This document shows positions 31,884 through 38,620 of a DNA stretch of 38,620 nucleotides, one piece after another. The stretch is from WJKQ01 sp043810515. Its GTDB lineage: Bacteria > Patescibacteriota > Gracilibacteria > UBA1369 > LOWO2-01-FULL-3. Location: assembly GCA_043810515.1 (NCBI GenBank), contig JBDRNZ010000034.1, positions 1 to 38,620 on the forward strand. The letters are read 5' to 3'. Each line of letters begins with the position of its first letter. The first letter of the stretch is position 1. A model generated the notes under the pieces. That model was not told the origin of the DNA. It did no database searches and saw only the letters and a program-made list of their open reading frames with translations. Made by a program: the position numbers and the translations under genes.

Positions 31884-33169
31884 GTTCTTGGATCAGCTTT
31901 TTCTTTGTTTTTTGAAATTTTAAGTTCGAATTTCCCCCGTACAAAACTGTCTTCCTCGATATCCTCGCCCACGACAATTCCCGCGCCTATAAAACTTCCG
32001 CCACCTATTTTTACGCCCGGCATAAAGCTCGTATTTACGCCAACGCGGATGTCATCGCCAGTCACAAGCCCGAATTTCGCGGACTGCGTGTCGACTTTTT
32101 TCCCATCGCAGTTCATAAAAATATTTTTTTCATCAAGTCTCAGATTTCCGGTCACGGTTCCCGCGCCAAAAGAAACATTGCTTCCGATCACGCTGTCTCC
32201 GACATAATTTGTGTGAGTCCAGACGTTATTTCCCAGATAACTCCGCGCGATCTCACTTCCAAAACCGATCACGCAGTTTTCGCCGACGTGGCTTTCCCTC
32301 ACCAGCGCATTGGTCGCGATGACTGAATTATCGCCGATATACACCGGTCCGTTTATCACCGCCCCATCAAGAATTTTTACATTTTCACCGATCACGACCG
32401 GCCCCTTTATCACCGCACTGTCCGCTATTTTTGCGGACGGACTGATGTTTTCGCCGGTTTTTTCGAATAAATACCTGAAAACTTTTTGAATATGCCACGG
32501 ATATTTGATCGGCTGCCAGAAGCCGTTATAAGCAACAGCCTTCATCTTCATCCCATTTTTCAGCAGCTCGCCCAGCGCGACTTCGTACAGATCATCATTT
32601 TTGCTCTTCACATTCTCAAGCGCCTCAATCAACTTCCCGGAATTTTTGTGCAGATGAACAACAAGATTCACCATATCGCTCGGCTCGGTTCCCGGCTCGG
32701 GCTTCTCGATTATACTTTTCAAAAACCCGTTTTCGTCGGTTTCCAGATACCCGCCCGGAAAATATTCTGAAACTTTTTTTCCGAGAATATAGCTGTCCGC
32801 GTCTTCGTCCTTCGCGGCCTGCATCACAAGTTCAAAAGCCGTTTGATCCACAACATCATTGCTGCTGAAAACCATAATTTCCCCGTCTTTGATAAGATCC
32901 TTCGCTGCCAGAATCGCGCCGCACATGCCCTGCTCGAGATCTTTTTGTTCCACGAGCTCGACATTCACGCCCTGCACTTCCCGCGCGACCTCCCCGAGTT
33001 CACCAAGATTATGAGCCCCGCCCACAAGAATCAGATCAACAAAACCCGCGCTCTCAAGCGCTTCAATCTGCCGCCTTATCAGCGGACGACCCATAAAATT
33101 CAAAAAATTTTTATCCCTGACAGGCTTCATTCTGTTGCTCCTGCCAGCGGCCAATACCAAAACTTTCAT
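31880..33169 (-). CDS. GlmU-like sugar-1-phosphate nucleotidyltransferase / acyltransferase-fold protein
   Basis: The 429-aa product has an N-terminal nucleotidyltransferase domain (MKVLVLAAGRSNRMKPVRDKNFLNFMGRPLI; then MVFSSNDVVDQTAF in place of the usual GD metal motif; IIEKPEPG) and a C-terminal left-handed beta-helix from about residue 243 with repeated hexapeptides (SPSAKIADSAVIKGPVVIGENVKI...). It resembles bifunctional GlmU-type or GlcNAc-1-P/Glc-1-P thymidylyl- or uridylyl-transferases. A GlmU-style Arg-Lys acetyltransferase site is not obvious, so the second activity is doubtful. It probably supplies the activated sugar for the coupled GT2. A TATAAT box (33201-33206, minus) lies 31 bp upstream. 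Confidence 0.8.
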   Translation of the reverse strand: MKVLVLAAGRSNRMKPVRDKNFLNFMGRPLIRRQIEALESAGFVDLILVGGAHNLGELGEVAREVQGVNVELVEQKDLEQGMCGAILAAKDLIKDGEIMVFSSNDVVDQTAFELVMQAAKDEDADSYILGKKVSEYFPGGYLETDENGFLKSIIEKPEPGTEPSDMVNLVVHLHKNSGKLIEALENVKSKNDDLYEVALGELLKNGMKMKAVAYNGFWQPIKYPWHIQKVFRYLFEKTGENISPSAKIADSAVIKGPVVIGENVKILDGAVINGPVYIGDNSVIATNALVRESHVGENCVIGFGSEIARSYLGNNVWTHTNYVGDSVIGSNVSFGAGTVTGNLRLDEKNIFMNCDGKKVDTQSAKFGLVTGDDIRVGVNTSFMPGVKIGGGSFIGAGIVVGEDIEEDSFVRGKFELKISKNKEKADPRT

Positions 33170-33239
33170 CTTAATATCTTATGGACAAATTTACCGCAAA
33201 ATTATAGCATTAAATACGGAAATCACCAGTCCAAATCCC

Positions 33240-33797
33240 ATGAAAAAAGTCTTAAACATACCAAATTCCATCTCAATCCTCCGCACGGTTATTCTGGTTC
33301 CACTGACGGTATATTTTTTCGCAACCGGCCAAAACCTGACAGCTTTAATTTTCAGCCTCACCATTCTCGCTCTCGACGTTCTTGACGGCTACCTCGCCCG
33401 AAAATTAAAACAGGAAACTCCCGCAGGCGTTTTCCTCGATATGATAGGGGACAACCTATTTATCGGCGCAGTCGTAATAACATTTCTGATAATCGGCCAC
33501 ATAAACTTTGTAATGTTTTCGCTTATGGCCGCCCAGCGCGTCACCCGCCTCGCCTTCGCCTCATACATTTTCATCAACACAAAAGGCTTCTACAAGCCCC
33601 TCCACATGAAACTAATCGGTGGCCTGCTTTTTATCTACATTTTTACAATCCCATTTCTTCTGGAATATTTCAGCCGGCCAAAAACCTCCGCCATTACCTA
33701 CATTGCCATCCTGACTACCTACCTCGCGCTAATAATCTCAATCCTCGTCGCCTTTTTTAGATACAAAAAAGACAGGCTGAAAGTGGAAAGGGACTAA
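33240..33797 (+). CDS. CDP-alcohol phosphatidyltransferase (PgsA-like)
   Basis: The 185-aa membrane enzyme carries the complete family motif D-x2-DG-x2-AR-x8-G-x3-D-x3-D in LDVLDGYLARKLKQETPAGVFLDMIGD (about residues 46-72 span), which binds metal and CDP-diacylglycerol. Five to six hydrophobic helices follow. It is closest in style to glycerol-3-phosphate or inositol-phosphate transferases of phospholipid synthesis; the acceptor is not determined. An in-frame start at 33135 would overlap the divergent nucleotidyltransferase gene; ATG 33240 gives the standard NIPNSISILRTVILVPLT beginning. Confidence 0.9.
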   Translation: MKKVLNIPNSISILRTVILVPLTVYFFATGQNLTALIFSLTILALDVLDGYLARKLKQETPAGVFLDMIGDNLFIGAVVITFLIIGHINFVMFSLMAAQRVTRLAFASYIFINTKGFYKPLHMKLIGGLLFIYIFTIPFLLEYFSRPKTSAITYIAILTTYLALIISILVAFFRYKKDRLKVERD

Positions 33798-33845
33798 TAA
33801 ACATGACTATGCTTTCCTATATCCAGCATTATGACAAGTACATAA

Positions 33846-33871
33846 CTATCATAACAAAATTTTTATGATAG
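33846..33871. terminator. symmetrical hairpin between convergent genes
   Basis: A perfect 9-bp inverted repeat CTATCATAA...TTATGATAG with an 8-nt A/T loop sits between the PgsA-like gene and the convergent 41-aa ORF. There is no clean T tract, so it is at best a weak bidirectional terminator. Confidence 0.4.
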
Positions 33872-33878
33872 CGTATTT

Positions 33879-34004
33879 TCATTTTATCGAATCCAGATAT
33901 TCAATTGCTTCTTTTGCGTCCATCGCTCTGGTTACGTTTTTACCCTTCTTGGCTTCTCTGGAAGCCTTTAAAATTTCTTTTTCCTGCTCCGTAGTAAGCA
34001 CCAT
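33879..34004 (-). CDS. 41-aa small protein candidate
   Basis: The frame reads MVLTTEQEKEILKASREAKK (first 20 residues), then a basic link and AMDAKEAIEYLDSIK, ending in TGA. It is charged and helical, with an EAIEYL-type ending reminiscent of short antitoxin or regulator tails, but no toxin gene is adjacent. It starts 9 nt after the stop of the second PurP-family gene on the same strand, in line with the tight packing around it. It is too short to assign. Confidence 0.45.
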   Translation of the reverse strand: MVLTTEQEKEILKASREAKKGKNVTRAMDAKEAIEYLDSIK

Positions 34005-34013
34005 AATCTACTG

Positions 34014-35222
34014 TTAAGTTAAAATTTTATGAAGTTCTCCCCCCTCCACCGCCTCATTTATCTCCATCGCGATTCTGTCACCGTAGCTCACAGGTTCGCC
34101 GTACAAATATGACGTGTAAGGCGTAAATCGCGTGCCGGGCGAGCCCGGAATTCGCATGCTTACATCAAAAACCACAAAGTCTTCACGGCCGTTTTCGGCG
34201 GAGATAGCGCCCTGCAGCGCAAAAGGTCCGATCATGCCGGGTGGCACCTCTTTTTTCAAAGTTTTTACAAATTTCTCGCCGGCCTCAAAAGCCTTTTCCA
34301 GAATCGATTCTTTCGTTGTGCAGGTTATGTGGCCGGTTTCGATCATGGAAGGCTTGTAGCCGCCATTTATAAGTTCCATCTGCGTTCCCGCGTCGAGCCT
34401 CAAAAATCCATCCAGGCTCGTCTGTCTGCGCGTATCAATTCCCATCAACTCAAGTTCGCCGGTCAGATTCGAATAAAAATAATTAAAATTTACCTGCGCC
34501 CCGATCACAAATTCCTCAATCACCGCATTGGCAAGATCTTTCCGCTTAATTTTTCCCGCCTCAATCATGTTCCCGCCAATCCGGAAATAATCCATCTCAC
34601 TTGTTATCACAAAAAACGCCCTTTCATAGCCGCGAATCGCCTCGTTCACTTTTACAATCAGCGGTCCGCCTTTCTCCCCGACAAAATGCTTGTCCAAAGC
34701 CTTTTTCAGTGCCTCCTCACTCATCCCGCTGCCACCTTCGCGGATAATTTTCGGCATCCTTATGCCGGCCTTCTTCAGAAGCACATATTGGTTATTGGGC
34801 TGATCCCTTTCCTCAAGCTTGACGCCCTGCCTCAGGCCGTAAATCGGAACTTTGAATTTTTCCTCAATATCAGAAAAATCCTTAAAATAAACCCAAAAAT
34901 ACCGGTTATGAATGAAAATCGTATTAAGTTTTCGCAACTTTTCCTGCACGGCAGGCTTCACAACATCCGCAAATTTATCAACCATGATTACCTCGTCCAC
35001 ACATCCGAGCTCTCCTTCCGGCGCCCAGGGAGCCGGCCTCGTTTTGTAATATTTCGAATAAGTCTTGTCGCGTCCTTTCTGGCAGACCGCCACCGTTCTG
35101 AAACCGTAATTTTTCGCGCCTTCGCACACGTCAAGAGCGCTGTGTCCGCCAAGCACGCCTATGGTCAGATTTTTCAGATCGTAGGTTTTTAAAATTTTGG
35201 CTATTTCTTTTTGACTAATCAT
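34014..35222 (-). CDS. divergent PurP-family ATP-grasp protein
   Basis: The 402-aa product aligns in layout with PurP along its length: LTIGVLGGHSALDVCEGAKNYGFRTVAVCQKGRDKTYSKYY, the segment GGPLIVKVNEAIRGYERAFFVI, EEFVIGAQVNFNYFYSNLTGELELMGIDTRRQ, PPGMIGPFALQ and VFDVSMRIPGSPGTRFTPYTSYLYGEPVSYGDRIAMEI. Where PurP has GSHTAL and PHGSF, this protein has GGHSAL (about 25-30) and HNRYFW (about 105-110), and the common ARGGRGYF loop reads AIRGYERAFF. It is thus probably not redundant with its neighbour and may use another carboxylate or amine substrate. It follows the purP gene by 15 bp. Confidence 0.75.
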   Translation of the reverse strand: MISQKEIAKILKTYDLKNLTIGVLGGHSALDVCEGAKNYGFRTVAVCQKGRDKTYSKYYKTRPAPWAPEGELGCVDEVIMVDKFADVVKPAVQEKLRKLNTIFIHNRYFWVYFKDFSDIEEKFKVPIYGLRQGVKLEERDQPNNQYVLLKKAGIRMPKIIREGGSGMSEEALKKALDKHFVGEKGGPLIVKVNEAIRGYERAFFVITSEMDYFRIGGNMIEAGKIKRKDLANAVIEEFVIGAQVNFNYFYSNLTGELELMGIDTRRQTSLDGFLRLDAGTQMELINGGYKPSMIETGHITCTTKESILEKAFEAGEKFVKTLKKEVPPGMIGPFALQGAISAENGREDFVVFDVSMRIPGSPGTRFTPYTSYLYGEPVSYGDRIAMEINEAVEGGELHKILT

Positions 35223-35237
35223 ATTTTGAAAATAATG

Positions 35238-36263
35238 TTATCCGAGGACTTTTTCAAGAACATCCTGCTCGATCGCCGTCTTGATGTCTCTTGCAATTCT
35301 TCGTCCGGTGCTCATCGGTTCATTGTACCTGAGCCAGGTATACGGCGAGCCGTTAATATAAGGATTTGTGCCCGCAACGATTCTGGCGGAAATTTCAAAT
35401 ACATAATAATGCAGATCCGGATCAATAATACCTTCCAGACAGAAAGGCCCAAAAAGCCCTCCGTCAACCAGTTTTTTCGATGATTCAATAACTCTGTCAC
35501 CCATATCAAAAATTTTCGGCAGCAGCGATTCTCTCAAAACCAGCGGAACATTTCCGGCGATTGTATATGTTGTGCGGATTCCGACATCAACCTGATCTTT
35601 CGCGGCTACGCGTCCGATGGAATCGGCATTTGACTCGTAGCGTTTGTCAAAGCCCATAACTTCCAGTTCTCCCGTGACTCTGCTGTAAAAATAGTGCGAA
35701 TACACCGGCACGCCCACTATATATTCCTGAATAACATAATTGTTGGCGTCCTCTTTCCCCTCGTACTCTTTAAATCTCTGATAAAATTCTTCCGGCGAAT
35801 TTGCCAGAAAATAGCCCTTTCCGCCGCGCGCCCCATGAAATTTTATAATCACGGCCCGGTCTATATCTTCGGGAGTTTTGAATTTTTTGGGAATTTTAAT
35901 GCCGGCGTTCAGAAGCCATTCGCGCTCTTTGTCCCTGTTTGATTCCCATTCAAGAATGCCTTTTGTACCGTAATGCATCGCTTTTATGTCGAGAACTTTT
36001 TCCGGGCCTATATAAGCGACAAAAGACCCATGCGGAATAACTATCGCGTTTTGCTCAACAAGCCTTTGCTCAATCTGAAAATAATCTTTAAAGTTGTCGA
36101 TCTCGATAATCTCGTCAGCCACGCCATAGCTTTTGTACGGCCTCGTCTTACCTTTTTCGCAAATACAAATAGTGGAAAACCCCTCATCTTTGGCACCTTT
36201 CAGTATCTGAAGCGCAGTATGGCTTCCCAGAGTAGCTATTTTGTAATCTTTTATATTAGCCAT
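35238..36263 (-). CDS. purP: FAICAR synthetase (formate-dependent, PurP)
   Basis: PurP ligates formate to AICAR with ATP to give FAICAR, replacing the folate-dependent step of PurH; it is the normal enzyme in archaea. The 341-aa product shows the diagnostic segments KIATLGSHTALQILKGAKDEGF (residues 8-29), IVIPHGSFVAYIG (77-81 core), LEWESNRDKEREWLLNAGIKIPKKF, IIKFHGARGGKGYFLANS (ATP-grasp loop), IQEYIVGVPVYSHYFYSRVTGELEVMGFDKRYESNADS, RESLLPKIFDMGDRVIESSKKL and FGPFCLEG...VFEISARIVAGTNPYINGSPYTWL. A TGGACA-17-TATGAT promoter lies upstream. It heads the unit with the divergent paralogue. Confidence 0.9.
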   Translation of the reverse strand: MANIKDYKIATLGSHTALQILKGAKDEGFSTICICEKGKTRPYKSYGVADEIIEIDNFKDYFQIEQRLVEQNAIVIPHGSFVAYIGPEKVLDIKAMHYGTKGILEWESNRDKEREWLLNAGIKIPKKFKTPEDIDRAVIIKFHGARGGKGYFLANSPEEFYQRFKEYEGKEDANNYVIQEYIVGVPVYSHYFYSRVTGELEVMGFDKRYESNADSIGRVAAKDQVDVGIRTTYTIAGNVPLVLRESLLPKIFDMGDRVIESSKKLVDGGLFGPFCLEGIIDPDLHYYVFEISARIVAGTNPYINGSPYTWLRYNEPMSTGRRIARDIKTAIEQDVLEKVLG

Positions 36264-36290
36264 AAGCCTTAAAATTTAGGACTTTTGACT

Positions 36291-36319
36291 ATCATACAAA
36301 CAAACCCCCATTCTGTCCA
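36291..36319 (-). promoter_or_regulatory. candidate purP promoter
   Basis: TGGACA, a 17-bp spacer and TATGAT on the minus strand (both 5 of 6 to consensus), giving a leader of about 20 nt for the purP pair. No purine-riboswitch-like structure is recognisable in that short leader. Confidence 0.5.
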
Positions 36320-36507
36320 CAAAAAAATTAAACAAAAACTGTTGCCGAAAACTTTACAACAGAAAATCCGGCGCAAGAACCTGCTTTACTCTTTCAAAGG
36401 TCTAATATTCTTTGTCCAGGATCTATGCCTCTTTTCCCTTCGGTTTAATACCGGAGGAGGAACGCAGCTGATTCTTGATCTTTGACATCAATGGTAAGTT
36501 ACGCGGT
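36320..36507. other. non-coding spacer holding a change in sequence style
   Basis: No gene is seen. A CTGTTG/CAACAG inverted repeat lies at 36339-36362. Upstream of this spacer, genes lack Shine-Dalgarno sites; downstream they have strong ones. If the window joins DNA of two origins, the border is probably here. Confidence 0.35.
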
Positions 36508-36536
36508 TTGACGTAAACCAGCTACGGTTGTAGACT
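36508..36536 (+). promoter_or_regulatory. candidate promoter of the lipoprotein pair
   Basis: TTGACG, a 17-bp spacer and TAGACT, followed by a 20-nt leader that contains an AAGG/GGAAG ribosome-binding region. A GGTTT-GACGT-AAACC inverted repeat (36506-36520) overlaps the -35. Confidence 0.45.
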
Positions 36537-36562
36537 GGTAACACAACTAACAAGGTAGGAAG

Positions 36563-37183
36563 ATGAGCATGAAAAAGGGACTTAACGCTATCTTTGGTAT
36601 TGTTTTTCTTGCGATTCTGGCGATGTTCTCCCTCATGGTGGCCGGATGCGATGGGAAGAAGGATCGGGGAACGATTCCAACGGTTTCCGATAATGAGCAG
36701 TCTGATCAGCAGGACTCTCAGACGCCGCCGGTTTCGGGCGGAAAGGACGTAAATCAAGGGGATGAGAATGATCAGGATGAGGTGTTCTCTCCAGATCCTG
36801 TTCTCCCTGAAATTGCTGACACAAGTGATCTCTCAACCCCGCAAGAAGTTCAGAATGGTGCACTGGCGGACTCCGCTGTCCGGTCCCTGGAAACGCAGAA
36901 ACGCTACGGCGTTCTCTCTGATTACATGTTCCAACGATACGGTGTTCGTCCTGACATTTCATCTGCGATTCTGGCCTATGACAAGGACGATCACATGTTG
37001 TTAGGCATTTCGCTCCTGTATGTAAACGAAACTGAAACGGGCTACGCCCTGTTCGTTTCTCTTCTGGATACTGACGACGACCTTGCATTACAGTACAACT
37101 ACATAGAGGAAATGGATCAGGGCAAGACAAGTATCCTATATATTCAAGACGAAGTCGGACTGGTACGACTAGAAATGAAGTAA
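36563..37183 (+). CDS. lipoprotein of unknown function
   Basis: The 206-aa product has a lipoprotein signal (MKKGLNAIFGIVFLAILAMF then SLMVAGC; lipobox VAGC), a long acidic, Gln/Ser/Pro-rich linker (about residues 30-95) and a small globular domain (about 98-206: VRSLETQKRYGVLSDYMFQ... to LVRLEMK). I do not recognise the domain. ATG 36563 and ATG 36569 are both possible; each has purines at Shine-Dalgarno distance (AAGG 7 nt and GGAAG 6 nt away). It precedes the Cys-rich lipoprotein by 25 bp and is surely in the same operon. Confidence 0.75.
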   Translation: MSMKKGLNAIFGIVFLAILAMFSLMVAGCDGKKDRGTIPTVSDNEQSDQQDSQTPPVSGGKDVNQGDENDQDEVFSPDPVLPEIADTSDLSTPQEVQNGALADSAVRSLETQKRYGVLSDYMFQRYGVRPDISSAILAYDKDDHMLLGISLLYVNETETGYALFVSLLDTDDDLALQYNYIEEMDQGKTSILYIQDEVGLVRLEMK

Positions 37184-37208
37184 CGATTTGCCAGAAGGAG
37201 GTTCCAAA

Positions 37209-38620
37209 ATGGTACAGAAATACGGTATATCCGTGATCGTGGCACTGTTGTTCGTCGGATGTGTTCAGACCGAGACCGTTGATCACCGTCCAAGCTGCGA
37301 TTCCCAACCCTATGAGCCTGCCAGAGTGGAGTTTTCTCGTGGACTGCTTCCTCTTGGGGAAGACTTGGGACACGAAACTTGCAGTGCAACGTGCAAAAAG
37401 CTTGCAAAACTGTGCAAGTACGGTTGCGCTGCAGTTTCGAAAGTGTGGAAATGGGCTAAAGGACTGTGCGGTTTCTTTTTGGTGCAATTATGCAAACTGC
37501 CATGCACCAAAGCCGTCTGCGATGAATTATTTGAAGGAGGATTTCCATCAGCAGGCGAAACGTCGGATGAAATCTGTTTTTCCGTCGGAGCGGAAATCTC
37601 TGATGGGAAATGTGGGAGCGAAGATTGGGTTTACCCGTGCTATGACTACGATCCTGATTGCTGCAAAGCATTCACCTGCCCCACCGTACAACAGTGGTGC
37701 AAGACAGGAGTTTCTGTCGGGCCGAACACTACCTACGGCGTTTGTTCCTACTGTGATAGAGAGTACCACAACTGTAAGTCAACTGCTCTGGGACCTATCT
37801 GTGAATGTCAAGGAACTCCCACCTCTCCGCTCATTGATGCTTCCAATGACGGTATTGTAAATATACCCGTAGAAGTATTGGTGAAACCCGGGGTGAGTCC
37901 TGATTTCACTGATACGAAAGTACAATGCACTAGCTATGGCTCACAGTACCCAGACGGGATCCCCTATGATTCAGGGTTTTTGCTGGGATGGAAGTGGGCC
38001 AAGGTGACATTCACTTGGTCAAGTGCCGGAGACCATGTAATCTCTTGTACAACTTTCACACAGACCGGCAACGGAAGCCCGGTGACTGCCCATACAATCA
38101 ACATTCTGCCTGATCCTGAGCATTGTATTCCAAACTGCACCGACAAGACCTGCGGCGACAACGGTTGCGACGGAACCTGCGGCACCTGCACGGGTTGCGC
38201 CTCGCAATGCGTGAATAGTCTGTGTCAGGCCGTTTCGCAGTTCGGATACCTCTGCCACAACGGCGACGTTTGGTGGCAGAACAGCTGCTGGCAGTGGGAG
38301 TTCATAAAGCAGGCGTGCACAGCCCAAGAGACGTGCGTGGATGACGCGTGCGTGGAGGAAACCTGCACGCCACGCACCTGCGCTGACATACCCGCAGAGT
38401 GCGGATCGCAGAACAACGGATGCAACCAGATCATCTACTGTGTCGCATGCGGCCCTGGCGAGACCTGCCAGGGAGGTCAATGCGACTGCGTCCCCAACTG
38501 CACCGGCAAAGAGTGCGGGGACGACGGCTGCGGCGGTAGCTGCGGCACCTGCGCCACCGGCGAAAATTGCCAGAACAATCAGTGCGTTGCCGGCCCATGC
38601 GTTCCCGACTGCTCCGGAAA
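37209..38620 (+). CDS. Cys-rich repeat lipoprotein, partial (runs off the window)
   Basis: An open frame of 470 codons with no stop before the window end. It begins MVQKYGISVIVALLFVGC, a lipoprotein-like signal with Cys18. The next 200 residues are very rich in cysteine (for example CSATCKKLAKLCKYGC, CYDYDPDCCKAFTC, VCSYCDREYHNC), then comes a beta-sandwich-like stretch (about 220-300, ending HTINILPD). From about residue 303 come repeats of the type CxPxCxxKxCGxxGCxGxCGxC: PNCTDKTCGDNGCDGTCGTC, PNCTGKECGDDGCGGSCGTC, and the start of another at PDCSGK. Such repeats are known from extracellular proteins of myxobacteria-like and other bacteria. It is presumably secreted and disulfide-bonded. 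A perfect AAGGAGGT lies 6 nt before ATG, unlike nearly every other gene here. Confidence 0.85.
   Translation, partial: MVQKYGISVIVALLFVGCVQTETVDHRPSCDSQPYEPARVEFSRGLLPLGEDLGHETCSATCKKLAKLCKYGCAAVSKVWKWAKGLCGFFLVQLCKLPCTKAVCDELFEGGFPSAGETSDEICFSVGAEISDGKCGSEDWVYPCYDYDPDCCKAFTCPTVQQWCKTGVSVGPNTTYGVCSYCDREYHNCKSTALGPICECQGTPTSPLIDASNDGIVNIPVEVLVKPGVSPDFTDTKVQCTSYGSQYPDGIPYDSGFLLGWKWAKVTFTWSSAGDHVISCTTFTQTGNGSPVTAHTINILPDPEHCIPNCTDKTCGDNGCDGTCGTCTGCASQCVNSLCQAVSQFGYLCHNGDVWWQNSCWQWEFIKQACTAQETCVDDACVEETCTPRTCADIPAECGSQNNGCNQIIYCVACGPGETCQGGQCDCVPNCTGKECGDDGCGGSCGTCATGENCQNNQCVAGPCVPDCSG

Noticed and set aside
34329..35192. 287-aa plus-strand ORF
   Set aside because: It lies fully antisense to the well-supported second PurP-family gene and has no recognisable domain.
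1..38620. Recoded UGA (glycine) as in Gracilibacteria/SR1
   Set aside because: TGA ends several genes at natural positions (purN, the membrane protein at 24857, the 41-aa ORF), and no in-frame TGA interrupts a conserved gene.
1..38620. CRISPR array, insertion sequence, integrase or att site
   Set aside because: No spaced direct repeats of CRISPR type, no transposase or recombinase motifs and no flanking repeats around the tRNA genes were seen.

Overview
The window looks like a chromosomal fragment of an uncultured bacterium, most likely from the candidate phyla radiation (Patescibacteria). That placement is inference. It rests on a short alanyl-tRNA synthetase without the C-terminal oligomerisation domain, an adjacent DUF3352/DUF4012 membrane-protein pair, a lipoprotein with a KPVIYLYP-type domain, and a small genome-style mix of informational and envelope genes packed with 1-12 bp gaps or overlaps. 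FtsW, MurG, LspA, LexA and MutS/MutL make it bacterial. TGA acts as a stop (for example purN and the membrane protein ending at 24857), so the recoded UGA-Gly lineages are unlikely.

Layout. 0.3-2.5 kb: enolase and NAD(P)H-hydrate dehydratase, coupled by TAATG. 2.6-4.7 kb: a degenerate metallo-beta-lactamase-fold protein, a tRNA-Arg(CCT) overlapping its stop codon, and miaB. 4.7-6.5 kb: alaS. 6.6-10.6 kb: DUF3352 and DUF4012 membrane proteins. 10.6-17.9 kb: mutL, a MEMO/CapA-like lipoprotein, a repeat-bearing lipoprotein, mutS and tRNA-Thr(CGT), all on the minus strand. 18.2-20.6 kb: lexA with a very clear self-regulatory promoter, lemA and a GT4 glycosyltransferase. 20.6-21.3 kb: a Fic protein with a tiny overlapping upstream ORF that carries the Fic-inhibition motif. 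21.4-24.9 kb: murG, ftsW, lspA and a polytopic membrane protein. 24.9-27.6 kb: aroE, an SPFH protein and an MscS channel. 27.6-28.1 kb: a hairpin-rich segment ending in a terminator, with no recognised product. 28.1-30.3 kb: two-subunit L-serine dehydratase and purN. 30.3-33.8 kb: two hypotheticals, a GT2, a GlmU-like nucleotidyltransferase/acyltransferase and a CDP-alcohol phosphatidyltransferase. 33.9-36.3 kb: a 41-aa ORF and two tandem PurP-family ATP-grasp proteins, a family best known from archaea. 36.5-38.6 kb: two lipoproteins, the second a long Cys-rich repeat protein running off the window.

Gene expression. Almost no gene up to 36.3 kb has a Shine-Dalgarno sequence. Several have a sigma70-like -10 box ending exactly 6 nt before ATG (mscS, lspA, the GT4 gene), which predicts leaderless mRNAs. 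The last two genes instead have good Shine-Dalgarno sites (AAGGAGGT before the Cys-rich protein). This marks a possible change of origin, either horizontal transfer or an assembly join, inside 36.3-36.5 kb.

Most notable: a candidate LexA box of form GTGAGY-N4-RCTCAC present twice in the lexA promoter, the mini Fic toxin-antitoxin locus, the PurP pair, and the structured element at 27.6-27.9 kb.
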